Counted from the stretch's first letter, positions 1 to 9,125 are shown. The stretch: DNA of 64,000 nt from Physcousia sp015060555 (GCA_015060555.1 SUYG01000044.1:1-64000); one strand, 5' to 3'. Made by a program: numbers and translations. Notes: generated by a model not told the origin, from the sequence alone.

Positions 1-645
1 GAGAGTGCGCCTCTGGCACCAACCGTTACCGTAGCGGTAGATCTGAGGCACACCCTTGGAACCGATGCGGCACATCATTCGCAAGTCGGCGGACTGTTCC
101 TTTCGTTTGGGCAAGACATACAGGGTGAAAAATTCGAAGCGCAGGTAGCCGCATTCCGTAAGATGGTGAAGGAGCAGACATATCCAGACAATCTGCTGGA
201 CTACTTCTGGCAGACACAGGGCAGAATGGAAAGGGTGGAACAACTGCCCACGCTTCAAGCCCGCTATCAGGCCTTTGCTCCGACAAACCAACTGAGTCAG
301 CAGTACGGTTCGTGTATGTTCAGTTATGTGGGGAAGGCCCGTCTGGATGCAGCCGAACAGTACGTAAGGGAGATGCGCACAGAGGCCGACTCTGCCTATA
401 TGATTGTGGTGGAAGTCAGTGCTGCCGCTGGCATTTTCTGCATCAGTTTCATGCAGCGGTTTACAACCGATGTCTATCTTGATACATTCCTTGACGAGCT
501 GAATCAGCAGGGGCTGACTTACGAGATTACTGACCGTCATCCACTGCAGATAGCGCCCATTGCTGATTATCGTGGTGGCTGGATAAAGGAACCTGAAGCG
601 ACTGATGAGGAAGCCAAGATTGAATATACGCCCATAGACAGATAA
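1..645 (+). CDS. Condensation/acetyltransferase-like protein, C-terminal part (partial)
   Basis: The frame is open from the first base, so the gene starts upstream of the window; about 214 residues are visible. The fragment reads VTVAVDLRHTLGTD near the start and SYVGKARLDAAEQYV later. This resembles the C-terminal half of condensation-fold proteins (NRPS condensation domains, COG4908 alcohol acetyltransferase-like proteins), in which an N-terminal HHxxxD motif is catalytic. That motif would lie outside the window, so activity cannot be judged. No signal peptide or membrane segment is visible. An AT-rich orphan gene follows 12 bases downstream. The family call rests on overall resemblance only. 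Confidence 0.4.
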   Translation, partial: ESAPLAPTVTVAVDLRHTLGTDAAHHSQVGGLFLSFGQDIQGEKFEAQVAAFRKMVKEQTYPDNLLDYFWQTQGRMERVEQLPTLQARYQAFAPTNQLSQQYGSCMFSYVGKARLDAAEQYVREMRTEADSAYMIVVEVSAAAGIFCISFMQRFTTDVYLDTFLDELNQQGLTYEITDRHPLQIAPIADYRGGWIKEPEATDEEAKIEYTPIDR

Positions 646-657
646 ATCGGAATTTAT

Positions 658-1515
658 ATGAAGACTATTGAATATACTTTTAGTAGATTGTGCTTCAAGG
701 CAGATGTAATTGAATCCTTGGATGATAACGATGTTTTTATTGTACATACTCCAGATGGTAGTTTTCGCATGACCAAAGCAGAGTTCTATAGAGTATTTCC
801 AAATGTACCCAAAACAAAAAGTTATCAAGAAGGAAGAATTTATCACTGCAAATATCCACCAAAGCGAGCAATGCAGTTTTTAACTGAATCGATTTCTAAT
901 CATCAAAGAGAGGATAAAAAATTCTATATGGATTTGATTGGTGACGAAATTCGAGAAAAGATAAAAGAGATTGGCTTACTGTGGCATAAATCAGAACATA
1001 ATCCTCATATTGATGAAGATATAATGAATCATTGGGAAGGAATAATTGAAACATGGATTAAAGATGAAAGAATGCCTTTGATAGTCAGAAAGGATACGAG
1101 TAAGAAAGGCCAGGCTTTTCGCCATCCCAGTGGTCGAGAAATAATAATTTCAGATAATACATTCGCTATTTGGATTTATGGTAGAGTTTTAAGTAGAGAA
1201 ATGTATTCATTGTCCCAATTGAGGGATATGCTAAGTCAGAATAAAATACCAATGGTTTTTATGCAAACAGCGGAGGTAAGAGAAAAAGGGAAATACACAA
1301 AACCATTGGGGAATTTCTCTTTACCTGAATGGAAGTTATGCCATATTGAGCCGATTGGATTTAATACCAATAAGAGTTTGGAAGAAATAGATATTCATGA
1401 TATCAAAGAACATTTTAGGAAGTACGCAAGTCCCAGAAATATGTTTGTTCTTCCGAAAGAGATTGGTGATTTAGGAGAAATACCTATCTTCATTGAAGAA
1501 CAGAAATACCAATAA
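658..1515 (+). CDS. Hypothetical protein, AT-rich orphan
   Basis: A 285-residue soluble protein that I do not recognise. It is rich in Lys, Glu and Ile and has no signal peptide or membrane segment. Its base composition is clearly more AT-rich than the genes on both sides, which suggests recent acquisition. The second half has a hydrophobic run around FAIWIYGR, then KLCHIEP near residue 224, a Cys-His pair faintly like HNH-type nucleases, but without the rest of such a motif, so I assign no function. It sits 12 bases after the condensation-like gene and 27 bases before an FKBP gene on the same strand, so co-transcription is possible. Confidence 0.6.
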   Translation: MKTIEYTFSRLCFKADVIESLDDNDVFIVHTPDGSFRMTKAEFYRVFPNVPKTKSYQEGRIYHCKYPPKRAMQFLTESISNHQREDKKFYMDLIGDEIREKIKEIGLLWHKSEHNPHIDEDIMNHWEGIIETWIKDERMPLIVRKDTSKKGQAFRHPSGREIIISDNTFAIWIYGRVLSREMYSLSQLRDMLSQNKIPMVFMQTAEVREKGKYTKPLGNFSLPEWKLCHIEPIGFNTNKSLEEIDIHDIKEHFRKYASPRNMFVLPKEIGDLGEIPIFIEEQKYQ

Positions 1516-1542
1516 ATTCCAATTTATCGGTTTGAAATAAGT

Positions 1543-1941
1543 ATGAATAAAAGAGCATACATACAAGAGAATAAGGACTGGCTCGTAGCCAAGTCCCAGG
1601 AAGAGGGCGTGAAGGCGCTCCCCAAGGGCATCTACTACAGGGTGCTGAGCGAGGGAGATCCATCAAGCCCCATGCCGACCGTACGCAGCATCATCACCGC
1701 CCACTATACGGGCAGGACCATTGACGGAAAACAGTTCGACAGCAGTCGGGGCGGTGTGCCCTTGGCTTGCAGGCTCTGCGACCTCATTGAAGGATGGATT
1801 ATCGCCATGCAGCAGATGCACATCGGCGACAAGTGGGAGGTTTATATCCCTGCCGAGATGGGCTATGGCAAATTCTCACAGCCCGGCATCCCGGGTGGCT
1901 CCACGCTGATATTCGAGATTAAACTGTTAGGCATTGCATAA
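1543..1941 (+). CDS. FKBP-type peptidyl-prolyl cis-trans isomerase
   Basis: Predicted to catalyse cis-trans isomerisation of Xaa-Pro bonds. The FKBP core fills residues 46-131: HYTG at 54-57, the F-D pair at 65-66, I-E-G-W at 82-85 and G-Y-G at 107-109, positions that line the FKBP active site. There is no dimerisation domain and no signal peptide, so this is a minimal cytoplasmic FKBP of 132 residues, unlike the larger exported FkpA/Mip forms. Residue 75 onward has an unusual Cys pair (CRLC). The GC-rich codon use contrasts with the AT-rich gene just upstream. Confidence 0.9.
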   Translation: MNKRAYIQENKDWLVAKSQEEGVKALPKGIYYRVLSEGDPSSPMPTVRSIITAHYTGRTIDGKQFDSSRGGVPLACRLCDLIEGWIIAMQQMHIGDKWEVYIPAEMGYGKFSQPGIPGGSTLIFEIKLLGIA

Positions 1942-1958
1942 TATTTGTTGGACAACCC

Positions 1959-2297
1959 ATGGAAGTAACCAACATCCTGACCTTCACCGATCGCAGACAG
2001 CTGAGGGAGTGGTTTGAGCTAAACCATCTCTCGGAAAGCTGTTGTTGGGTAGCCTGTAACAGGTCGAAGACGGCGAAGCCCGACACGCTCCCTTATCTCG
2101 ATATCGTCGAGGAAGCCCTCTGCTTTGGTTGGATTGACTCCACATTAAAGAAACTGCCCGATGGCCGCTTGGCCCAGCGACTTTCGCCACGGCGCAAGGG
2201 AAGCCATTGGACAGATTTGAACCTTCAGCGTTGCCGAGACCTTGAAAGTCAAGGACTGATGACAGAGGCTGGCAGAAAAGCAATTCCTCAAAAGTAA
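1959..2297 (+). CDS. YdeI/OmpD-associated family protein, short
   Basis: The 112 residues match the N-terminal part of the YdeI/OmpD-associated family: an aromatic-rich start, V-E-E-A-L-C-F-G-W-I-D-S near residue 50 and a QRLSPRRKGS segment. Family members are usually about 190 residues and continue with a C-terminal helical domain. Here the frame stops after AIPQK, and the next 90 bases do not encode the missing part in any frame I read. The gene is therefore C-terminally truncated and may be a decaying copy. The family has been linked to protection against bacteriocins and peptides, but its biochemical role is not settled. It begins 17 bases after the FKBP gene. Confidence 0.65.
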   Translation: MEVTNILTFTDRRQLREWFELNHLSESCCWVACNRSKTAKPDTLPYLDIVEEALCFGWIDSTLKKLPDGRLAQRLSPRRKGSHWTDLNLQRCRDLESQGLMTEAGRKAIPQK

Positions 2298-2387
2298 TTC
2301 TGTCGAAACTATAATAGAAAAAATGCCCTTGTGCATCCTTCCTGTGCATCCTTCTTGTTCACGAATACCGGCGGCATATAAAGCCGT

Positions 2388-2915
2388 TCATATCTTCTCC
2401 ATGTGATAGCCCATCCGTTTCAGCTGCAGGGCTGCACCAAACAGATAGAGTTGGTGAAGGCAGGCAACATACCCTTCGAAGGCTGACCTGGTGCCGGGCT
2501 CATAATTCTGGTGCATCAGCGCATTGTTGACACGCGAGGCACATTCCCCCACCAACTTTTCCAGTGCATCGTAGCTGGTGCCTCTCAACCGCAAGACCTC
2601 TTCACGGATGTATTCATCCATCGCATCGTAGCCTCGCTTGTCGCGCATAAAAGTGTAGATGTTTCCCAAATTTGAATAAATCTCCCATTCCGTGTCCCAC
2701 ATTTTGGCTACCGCCATCCCTATATACATCATCCAGCCAAGTGATGCCTGGGGGAAACTGTTGAACTCCTTGACACCATTGGGAATGTACGCTTTGGCTA
2801 TATCTTCCCACTTACCTTCCACATCCGGACATTCAGGCAGACGTTCATCTACCTCTTTCAAGCCTACCAGATACTGATGTAGGTCGTTATGCAATTGTAC
2901 TTCAAATGTCTCCAT
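2388..2915 (-). CDS. Conserved hypothetical protein (175 aa)
   Basis: A soluble, mainly helical 175-residue protein without signal peptide or recognisable motif. It is acidic and rich in aromatic residues, and reads like a Bacteroidales-restricted conserved hypothetical. It is the last gene of a three-gene leftward set: a Nudix hydrolase, a 48-residue gene, then this one. Its ATG lies inside the end of the 48-residue gene (14-base overlap in another frame), which suggests translational coupling. I cannot give a function. Confidence 0.7.
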   Translation of the reverse strand: METFEVQLHNDLHQYLVGLKEVDERLPECPDVEGKWEDIAKAYIPNGVKEFNSFPQASLGWMMYIGMAVAKMWDTEWEIYSNLGNIYTFMRDKRGYDAMDEYIREEVLRLRGTSYDALEKLVGECASRVNNALMHQNYEPGTRSAFEGYVACLHQLYLFGAALQLKRMGYHMEKI

Positions 2916-3048
2916 AATTCTTTGTCATCATATCATAGTGCAGTGCCTCCAGCTCTTCAAGTGTGAGGTTGTTTACTGCCGCTTCTATCTTCCTTATCAG
3001 CTCTTCCCTACGGTTTTCTGAAGAACCGTATTTCTTATAGAAATCCAT
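2902..3048 (-). CDS. Small protein, 48 aa, coupled to its neighbours
   Basis: A short reading frame starting MDFYKKYGSSENRRE and ending TKNYGDI. It begins only 2 bases after the stop of the Nudix gene, and its 3' end overlaps the start of the 175-residue gene by 14 bases. The charged sequence includes a predicted helix (LTLEELEALHYDMMTKN) typical of small regulatory or helical proteins. The tight packing is the main reason to regard it as real. Function unknown. Confidence 0.6.
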   Translation of the reverse strand: MDFYKKYGSSENRREELIRKIEAAVNNLTLEELEALHYDMMTKNYGDI

Positions 3049-3050
3049 AT

Positions 3051-3500
3051 TCAAGAATTCTTTTGAGAAACTACGGTTTGAAATAATGCCATCGCATCCC
3101 GCATGATATCATCGTGGTCGAAAGCCAAAGGAGGCAACTCAGAGATTGGAAACCACTTTGCCTGGGCAGCATCATCCTGACCACGAACCTCAACGGGTAC
3201 GTCAATCATGACGAGATACGCCACAGTGACTGTTCGTCCGCGAGGGTCACGGTTCACTCTTGAGTATGCACCTATTTGCTGAAGCTCGGAGACAACCATC
3301 CCCGTTTCCTCTTCCAACTCACGAGCAGCACACTGCTCCGTGGTCTCATCCATATTCATGAACCCGCCAGGGAATGCCCAGCAGCCCTTGAAAGGTTCAT
3401 TACCCCTCTGGATAAGCAGCACCTTTGGATGCATTTCTCTGGTGATGACCACACAGTCTGCCGTGACTGCAGGTCGAGGATATTTGTATGTGTATGTCAT
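3051..3500 (-). CDS. Nudix hydrolase
   Basis: Predicted to cleave nucleoside diphosphates linked to another moiety, for example ADP-ribose or oxidised nucleotides. The Nudix box GX5EX7REUXEEXGU is complete, from the G of GGFMNMDE to REL-E-E-E-T-G, with metal-binding glutamates intact. A longer frame reaches position 3542 but would begin with TTG; the ATG at 3500 giving MTYTYKYPRPAV fits the usual domain start, so I chose it (149 residues). It heads a leftward set with the 48-aa and 175-aa genes. The substrate cannot be deduced from the sequence. Confidence 0.85.
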   Translation of the reverse strand: MTYTYKYPRPAVTADCVVITREMHPKVLLIQRGNEPFKGCWAFPGGFMNMDETTEQCAARELEEETGMVVSELQQIGAYSRVNRDPRGRTVTVAYLVMIDVPVEVRGQDDAAQAKWFPISELPPLAFDHDDIMRDAMALFQTVVSQKNS

Positions 3501-3684
3501 TCTAACAAGATGATGGGTACATTCGGCATCAAATCCAAACAATGCCGTTCTTGATGTGTCAAGCGTCCCTTTGGAACAAGCGACTGTCCTAAAGGCACCT
3601 GACTATTTCGCGGGGCCGGCTTCAGCCTGGAGTGCACTGATGAATTGGTCGATCTTCTTCCAGGTTCTGCAGGTGGGCCAGACA

Positions 3685-4371
3685 TTACTTCTCAGCCACC
3701 TTGCGAAAGCTTTGCAGCTTCTCGCCGTAGCAGAGGTCACCGCAGTCTCCGAAACCGGGCACGATGTACTTGTTTTCGTTCATGCCCTGATCGATGGATG
3801 CACACCAGATTGTGCTATCCTCCGGCAGCGCTTCCTTCACCACCTCTATGCCTTCGGGGGCAGCGATGACGCAGCAGATGTGTATTTTTTTCGGACGGCC
3901 GGCCTGCACCAGACTCTCGATGGCAGCTGCCAGGCTGCCTCCTGTGGCCAGCATGGGGTCAACGATGATGAGCGTCTTGTTCTTAGAGCTTTGTGTGGCG
4001 ATATACTCTGTGTGTATGCCCACCTCGGTGTGCTCGCGGTTGATGTACATGCGGAAGGCCGATACGAAGCCATTGTCGGCATTATCGAACATATCCAGGA
4101 AGCCCTCGTGGAAGGGCAGACCGGCACGCAGGACGGTGGCCAGCACGATGTCGCTCTGCTTGGTAAGCGGGATGGTCGTCTGCCCCAGTGGCGAGATAAC
4201 GGTCTTGGGCTGATAGTCGAGCGTCTTGGAGAGTTCATAGGCCATCAGCTGGCCAATGCGACGAATGTTGTTACGGAACAACAGGCGGTTCTGCTGATAC
4301 TTCTTGTTGCGCAACTCAGCCATAAAGTGGTTCATCACACTGTTTTGTTCTGCGAAGTTTACGATTTGCAT
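3685..4371 (-). CDS. upp: Uracil phosphoribosyltransferase
   Basis: Converts uracil and PRPP to UMP in pyrimidine salvage. The PRPP-binding motif LIIVDPMLATGGS lies at residues 135-147, the L-R-A-G-L-P-F segment at 81-87, and the uracil-binding P-G-F-G-D-C-G-D segment near 205-212. The length of 228 residues is slightly above the usual 208 because of an extended N-terminus, as in other Bacteroidetes. A TAccTTTG promoter box lies about 36 bases upstream of the ATG. It is monocistronic; the 140 bases between it and the Nudix gene hold no convincing gene. Confidence 0.92.
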   Translation of the reverse strand: MQIVNFAEQNSVMNHFMAELRNKKYQQNRLLFRNNIRRIGQLMAYELSKTLDYQPKTVISPLGQTTIPLTKQSDIVLATVLRAGLPFHEGFLDMFDNADNGFVSAFRMYINREHTEVGIHTEYIATQSSKNKTLIIVDPMLATGGSLAAAIESLVQAGRPKKIHICCVIAAPEGIEVVKEALPEDSTIWCASIDQGMNENKYIVPGFGDCGDLCYGEKLQSFRKVAEK

Positions 4372-4406
4372 GTGAGATTGTCGTTAAGTGTTAGATAAAT
4401 GTGCTG

Positions 4407-4414
4407 CAAAGGTA
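4407..4414 (-). promoter_or_regulatory. Bacteroidetes -7 promoter box for upp
   Basis: On the minus strand this reads TACCTTTG, matching the TAnnTTTG consensus of the Bacteroidetes primary sigma factor, about 36 bases upstream of the upp ATG. No clear -33 TTTG partner is visible. Confidence 0.6.
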
Positions 4415-4726
4415 TTGATTTTTTTCATGAGAGGGACCATTTTTACATTATTTAAGTTTCACATTTGGCCAACTTCTTAAAAGTTAAGGAGTTAAGAAGT
4501 TATCACTTCGCTCGTCCTTCGGGCAGAAGTTAAGATATTCTTGTTGTTCTCGATGGCCCGCTGAAGTTCAGCCACCTTGCGGCCCAGCTCATCCAGCATC
4601 TCCAGCTTGGTTTTGCGGGCAAAAGTAGAGATAATTATTCGAATGCACAAATAATTAGTTAAATAATTTTTGGTCAGTACATGAACAAATTTCACGCAAA
4701 AATGTAAGGATGTCAGAAAAAGACAC
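4415..4726. other. Intergenic stretch between upp and the DUF389 gene
   Basis: Non-coding gap between divergent genes. It holds a perfect 10-bp inverted repeat (AACTTCTTAA at 4471-4480 and TTAAGAAGTT at 4492-4501), then a stretch that reads on the minus strand as a coiled-coil-like peptide (KLEMLDELGRKVAELQRAIE), possibly a gene remnant. No start site or homology supports a living gene there. Confidence 0.4.
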
Positions 4727-4734
4727 TACTTTTG
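4727..4734 (+). promoter_or_regulatory. -7 promoter box for the DUF389 gene
   Basis: TACTTTTG, an exact match to TAnnTTTG, 43 bases upstream of the DUF389 start codon. No clear -33 element. Confidence 0.55.
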
Positions 4735-4776
4735 CAACAAAATATATTCTTTTTAGGGTTCTAATCAAAGATTGGT

Positions 4777-6126
4777 ATGACAGCAAGTAACTTATGGGAA
4801 CGCGTCAGGAAGTACTTCAACCTGATGCCTGACAAGGAAGATGAACGCGAGATTGTAGAGCAAATCAGCAGCGGCGTGAGTTTCAGGGGCGCCAACCTCT
4901 GGGTGCTGATCTTCGCCATCTTCATCGCTTCGCTGGGGCTGAACGTCAACTCCACCGCAGTCATCATTGGCGCCATGCTGATCTCGCCGCTCATGGGACC
5001 TATCGTGGGAATGGGACTGGCTGTCGGCACCAACGACCTCGGCCTGCTGAAGCGTGCAGGCAAGAACTTCGGCGTGGCAACGCTCATCAGCGTGCTCACG
5101 GCCACCATCTATTTTCTCGTGACACCGCTCAGCGAGGCTCAGTCGGAGCTGCTGGCACGCACTTCGCCCACACTCTACGATGTGCTCATCGCCTTTTGCG
5201 GTGGTGCGGCTGGCATCATTGCCCTGTGCACACGAGGCAAGGGCAACGTGATTCCCGGTGTTGCCATCGCCACAGCCCTGATGCCACCGCTGTGTACGGC
5301 AGGTTTCGGCCTGGCAACAGGTCATTTCCTCTATTTCCTCGGCGCCTTCTATCTCTTCTACATCAACACGGTGTTCATCGCCCTCGCCACCTATTGCGGC
5401 GTGCGCCTGATGAAATTCCACACGAATGAGAATCAGGTGACGGAGAAGACCGCCAGAAAGCGCCGCATCCTGATGTCCTTCGTTGTCGTGACCCTGTTGC
5501 CTGCAGCCTACATGACCATTCACATCGTGCAGGAAAGCATCTTTGAGAACAACGTGAACAAATTCGTCAAGGCAGAACTCACGCAACGCGGCACACAGAT
5601 TATCACAAGCACTGTTGACAAGGACAGCCTGCGACTGCGCGTGGTGGCCGTAGGCCGTGAGATTAGCAGCACGACACAGGCCGCAGCACAAAGCAGGATG
5701 AAAGACTACGGGCTGGGCGACTACACGCTCCGCATCATTCAGGGCACGCAGAGCGACAGCGTGCTGGCGCTGACTCATCAGGTGACGTCGCTGACGACCA
5801 GCCGGGAGAGCGAGCAGCGACAGCTGGTGCAGCTCTCAGCGGAGAACACGCTGCTAAGCCAGCAGTTGAACGATTATAAACGATATGAAACCCTTGCTGC
5901 CGAGATACGTCCGGAGCTGCACGCCCTGTTCCCACATGTCAACAAGATAGCCCTGCAAAGAGTTGCCGAGGTGAACAGGGATTCCACAGACACACATCAT
6001 TATGTGGCCGCTATCATCGATGATGACGGCCGTAGGTCTTTATCCCATGAGGAAACGGAGAAACTGCACGACTGGCTGCAGGCCCGCCTCAAGGCCGACA
6101 GCCTGGTCGTGATAAAGCGGGAGTGA
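4777..6126 (+). CDS. DUF389 family integral membrane protein
   Basis: A 449-residue inner-membrane protein of the DUF389 family. The N-terminal half, residues 40-245, has about six hydrophobic segments and the family signatures S-T-A-V-I-I-G-A-M-L-I-S-P-L-M-G-P and A-L-M-P-P-L-C. The second half is soluble, with a predicted coiled coil around residues 330-375 and a C-terminal domain probably in the periplasm or cytoplasm. The family has no established function; roles in transport or stress have been proposed. It is transcribed alone, from a TACTTTTG box upstream, and is followed by the restriction-modification genes. Confidence 0.85.
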   Translation: MTASNLWERVRKYFNLMPDKEDEREIVEQISSGVSFRGANLWVLIFAIFIASLGLNVNSTAVIIGAMLISPLMGPIVGMGLAVGTNDLGLLKRAGKNFGVATLISVLTATIYFLVTPLSEAQSELLARTSPTLYDVLIAFCGGAAGIIALCTRGKGNVIPGVAIATALMPPLCTAGFGLATGHFLYFLGAFYLFYINTVFIALATYCGVRLMKFHTNENQVTEKTARKRRILMSFVVVTLLPAAYMTIHIVQESIFENNVNKFVKAELTQRGTQIITSTVDKDSLRLRVVAVGREISSTTQAAAQSRMKDYGLGDYTLRIIQGTQSDSVLALTHQVTSLTTSRESEQRQLVQLSAENTLLSQQLNDYKRYETLAAEIRPELHALFPHVNKIALQRVAEVNRDSTDTHHYVAAIIDDDGRRSLSHEETEKLHDWLQARLKADSLVVIKRE

Positions 6127-6168
6127 AAAAAAATTATAGGTTTTCGCGTAGCGTAAAGAATTATTCGT

Positions 6169-6176
6169 TATCTTTG
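6169..6176 (+). promoter_or_regulatory. -7 promoter box for the MmeI-like gene
   Basis: TATCTTTG, matching TAnnTTTG, 22 bases upstream of the ATG; a TTTTCG sequence about 22 bases further upstream may act as a weak -33 element. The leader would be very short. Confidence 0.55.
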
Positions 6177-6198
6177 CAGCGGAAAAATCATAAAACCT

Positions 6199-9114
6199 AT
6201 GAAGACAGAAAAACAGATGGCGGCTGCGGCTGCGGAGTTCGCAGAACGCTGGAAAGGCAGAGGCTATGAGAAGGGTGATTCACAGCCTTTCTGGATGGAC
6301 TTGCTGACTAACGTTTTTGGCGTGGAGAATGTGGTGGATTTTATCCGCTATGAGGAGCAAGTGAAGGTTGATTCCACGAACTTCATCGACGGCCACATAC
6401 CCTCAACGAAAGTGCTGATAGAGCAGAAATCGCTGGGCAAGGATCTGCGCAAGGGAATCGTGCAGAGTGATGGTTCGGTGCTCAACCCCTTCCAGCAGGC
6501 CAAGCGCTATGTGGCCAATATGCCTCTCTCCGAACATCCGCGCTGGATTGTGACGTGCAACTTCTCGGAGTTCCTTGTCTATGACATGGAGCAGCCCAAC
6601 GGCGAGCCAGAGAGCATCCTGTTAGAGAATCTGGGCAAGGAGTACTACCGCCTGCAGTTCCTCGTAGATGTCAAGAGCGAGCACCTGTCGAAGGAGATGG
6701 AGGTGTCAATGCAGGCAGGCGAGATAGTAGGGAAGATCTACGACGCGCTGCTGACACAGTACTCCGACAACTCGCCCGAGGCGCTGCGATGGCTGAACAT
6801 CCTGTGTGTGCGCATCGTGTTCTGTCTGTATGCCGAGGATGCCGGTGTGTTCCAACACGATCAGTTCCACGACTTCCTCAACGCCTACGAAGCCAAGGAC
6901 TTGCGCGAGGCATTGCTTAAACTCTTTGAGATTCTCAACACACCCATCGAGAAACGCAGCAGGTATCTCAACCCCGACCTTGCGGCCTTCCCCTACACCA
7001 ACGGCGGCTTGTTCGAGGAGGAAATAGAGATTCCGCAGTTCACCGATGAGCTGAAGCAGACGCTGCTGCGTCATGCTAGCTTTGACTTCGACTGGAGCGA
7101 GATATCGCCCACCATCTTCGGTGCCGTGTTCGAGAGCACGCTGAACCCCGAGACGCGCCGCTCGGGAGGAATGCATTACACCTCGATAGAGAACATACAC
7201 AAGGTCATTGATCCACTATTCTTGAATGACTTGCGCCGCGAGCTGGATGATATCCTCGAAGAGAAGATGGAGCGCGTGCGCGTGCGCCGCCTCGATGCCT
7301 ATCAAAATAAGCTCGCCTCGCTCACTTTCTTAGACCCCGCCTGTGGCAGTGGCAATTTCCTCACGGAAACATATCTCTCCCTGCGCCGACTGGAGAACGA
7401 AGCCCTGCGCGAGCGTTACCACGGCCAAGTGCTCATGGGTGAAATGCTCAACCCCATCAAGGTCAGCATCCATCAGTTCTACGGTATTGAAATCAACGAC
7501 TTCGCCGTTACCGTGGCCACCACCGCTCTGTGGATCTCCGAGGCGCAGATGCTTGCAGAAACCGAGCGCATCGTCAAACACGACATCGACTTCCTGCCGC
7601 TGAAGAGCTACACAAACATCAAAGAGGGGAATGCGCTAAGACTGCCGTGGGATGAATGGGATATTGATGAAAAGAGTCCTACCATCATCGCCAAACACAC
7701 CACCATCTATCCCGTTGGGGAAGAAGAGCTGCCGAAGGTTGGAGAACCCGTGGTTCATTACGAGGACATCAACCTCTACAGCGATGAATTTGAAATCCGA
7801 AATAAACCTAAGGCTCCAAAGACACGCCACGTGGAATTTGACTACATCATGGGCAATCCGCCGTTCGTGGGGGCGCGCCAAATGGCGGAGACTCAGAAGC
7901 AGGACATGATTAATGTATTCGGCCAAAAATGGAAGAATGTTGGCAATATGGATTATGTTAGTTGTTGGTATAAACGAGCAACAAACGTCATGAAGAACAG
8001 CAAGCACACTCGTGCTGCTTTCGTGTCAACCAACAGCATTTGTCAAGGCGAACAAGTAGCTTCACTCTGGCAACCGCTTTTTGAGGAAGGAGTACAAATC
8101 AATTTTGCCCATCGCACTTTCCGTTGGGATAGTGAGGCAACACTCAAGGCACATGTGCATTGCGTTATAGTCGGTTTTTCTTATAATAACTCGTCTGAGA
8201 AACTATTATTCGACAATGAACAAAAGAAAAAGGTTACTCACATCAATGCATATTTGACAGAAGCCCCAGACGTTTTCATTGCAAAACGCAATCAGCCTAT
8301 ATGCAATGTTTCTCCTATGAATTATGGAAGCTTTGCACTTGATGATGGCAACTATACAATTAGTCAAAAAGAGTACGAAGATTTGTTGCAACGAGATCCT
8401 GCGATAGAGCAGCTTTTGCGCCCATTCATTGGTGCACAGGAGCTTCTCCACGCAATACCTCGTTGGTGTGTATGGCTAAAGGATGTTCCTTTGAGTCTTT
8501 ATGTGAAGGACTCCATTATACGCGAAAAGATTGAACGCGTGCAGCAATGGAGAGCTTCAAGTGATAGAAAAAACACCGTTTTGTTAGCTGACACGCCGAC
8601 ACTATTTGCTGAAATACGCCAACCTGATACTATGTATCTTGCAGTTCCTACAGTATGTTCTGAGAAAAGAAGGTATATCCCCATGGCCTATCTCTCTCCC
8701 GAGACGATAGCATCTAATCAAATTTATGTTGTGCCCAATGCCACCCTCTATCATTTTGGTATCATGCAATCAAATGTACATATGGCTTGGATGAGAGCTG
8801 TTTGTGGAAGATTAGAAACGCGATATCGCTACTCTAATAGTGTTGTCTATAATAACTTCCCATGGCCAGAACCAACAGAAGAACAACGCGCGAAGATAGA
8901 ACAAACCGCTCAGGCAATACTTGATGTACGCGAACAATGCTCAGATGTATGCTTGGCAGACCTTTATAACCCAACACTCATGCCTCCCGCACTACTCAAA
9001 GCCCATCAGGACAACGACCGCGCCGTGATGCAAGCCTATGGTTTCAATGTCAAGGACATGACCGAGAGCCTATGTGTAGCAGAGCTATTCAAGCTATATC
9101 AGAAACTTGGTTAG
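6199..9114 (+). CDS. MmeI-type (type IIL) restriction-modification enzyme
   Basis: A single-chain enzyme of 971 residues predicted to methylate adenine and cut DNA at a distance from its site. The N-terminal MmeI-type nuclease domain carries D64 and the E-x-K pair at E75/K77, consistent with an active PD-(D/E)xK centre. The methyltransferase domain has SAM motif I, D-P-A-C-G-S-G-N-F, at 379-387 and catalytic N-P-P-F at 553-556. The region after about residue 600 should hold target recognition; it is noticeably more AT-rich than the front half, as expected if specificity domains are exchanged. A DUF3841 gene follows 11 bases later. Family members need no separate subunits. Confidence 0.88.
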   Translation: MKTEKQMAAAAAEFAERWKGRGYEKGDSQPFWMDLLTNVFGVENVVDFIRYEEQVKVDSTNFIDGHIPSTKVLIEQKSLGKDLRKGIVQSDGSVLNPFQQAKRYVANMPLSEHPRWIVTCNFSEFLVYDMEQPNGEPESILLENLGKEYYRLQFLVDVKSEHLSKEMEVSMQAGEIVGKIYDALLTQYSDNSPEALRWLNILCVRIVFCLYAEDAGVFQHDQFHDFLNAYEAKDLREALLKLFEILNTPIEKRSRYLNPDLAAFPYTNGGLFEEEIEIPQFTDELKQTLLRHASFDFDWSEISPTIFGAVFESTLNPETRRSGGMHYTSIENIHKVIDPLFLNDLRRELDDILEEKMERVRVRRLDAYQNKLASLTFLDPACGSGNFLTETYLSLRRLENEALRERYHGQVLMGEMLNPIKVSIHQFYGIEINDFAVTVATTALWISEAQMLAETERIVKHDIDFLPLKSYTNIKEGNALRLPWDEWDIDEKSPTIIAKHTTIYPVGEEELPKVGEPVVHYEDINLYSDEFEIRNKPKAPKTRHVEFDYIMGNPPFVGARQMAETQKQDMINVFGQKWKNVGNMDYVSCWYKRATNVMKNSKHTRAAFVSTNSICQGEQVASLWQPLFEEGVQINFAHRTFRWDSEATLKAHVHCVIVGFSYNNSSEKLLFDNEQKKKVTHINAYLTEAPDVFIAKRNQPICNVSPMNYGSFALDDGNYTISQKEYEDLLQRDPAIEQLLRPFIGAQELLHAIPRWCVWLKDVPLSLYVKDSIIREKIERVQQWRASSDRKNTVLLADTPTLFAEIRQPDTMYLAVPTVCSEKRRYIPMAYLSPETIASNQIYVVPNATLYHFGIMQSNVHMAWMRAVCGRLETRYRYSNSVVYNNFPWPEPTEEQRAKIEQTAQAILDVREQCSDVCLADLYNPTLMPPALLKAHQDNDRAVMQAYGFNVKDMTESLCVAELFKLYQKLG

Positions 9115-9125
9115 TGCTTTGAAAG

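Noticed and set aside
3543..3684. A short gene between the Nudix gene and upp
   Set aside because: Only a short tail ending FISALQAEAGPAK can be read on the minus strand; no start or match was seen.
4492..4695. A 67-residue minus-strand gene
   Set aside because: It starts in an AT-rich promoter region and covers the gap before DUF389. The coiled-coil-like tail could be a remnant, but no family or start signal supports a gene.
4792..5778. A 328-residue minus-strand frame
   Set aside because: Antisense to the DUF389 gene; composition is that of a reversed membrane protein gene.
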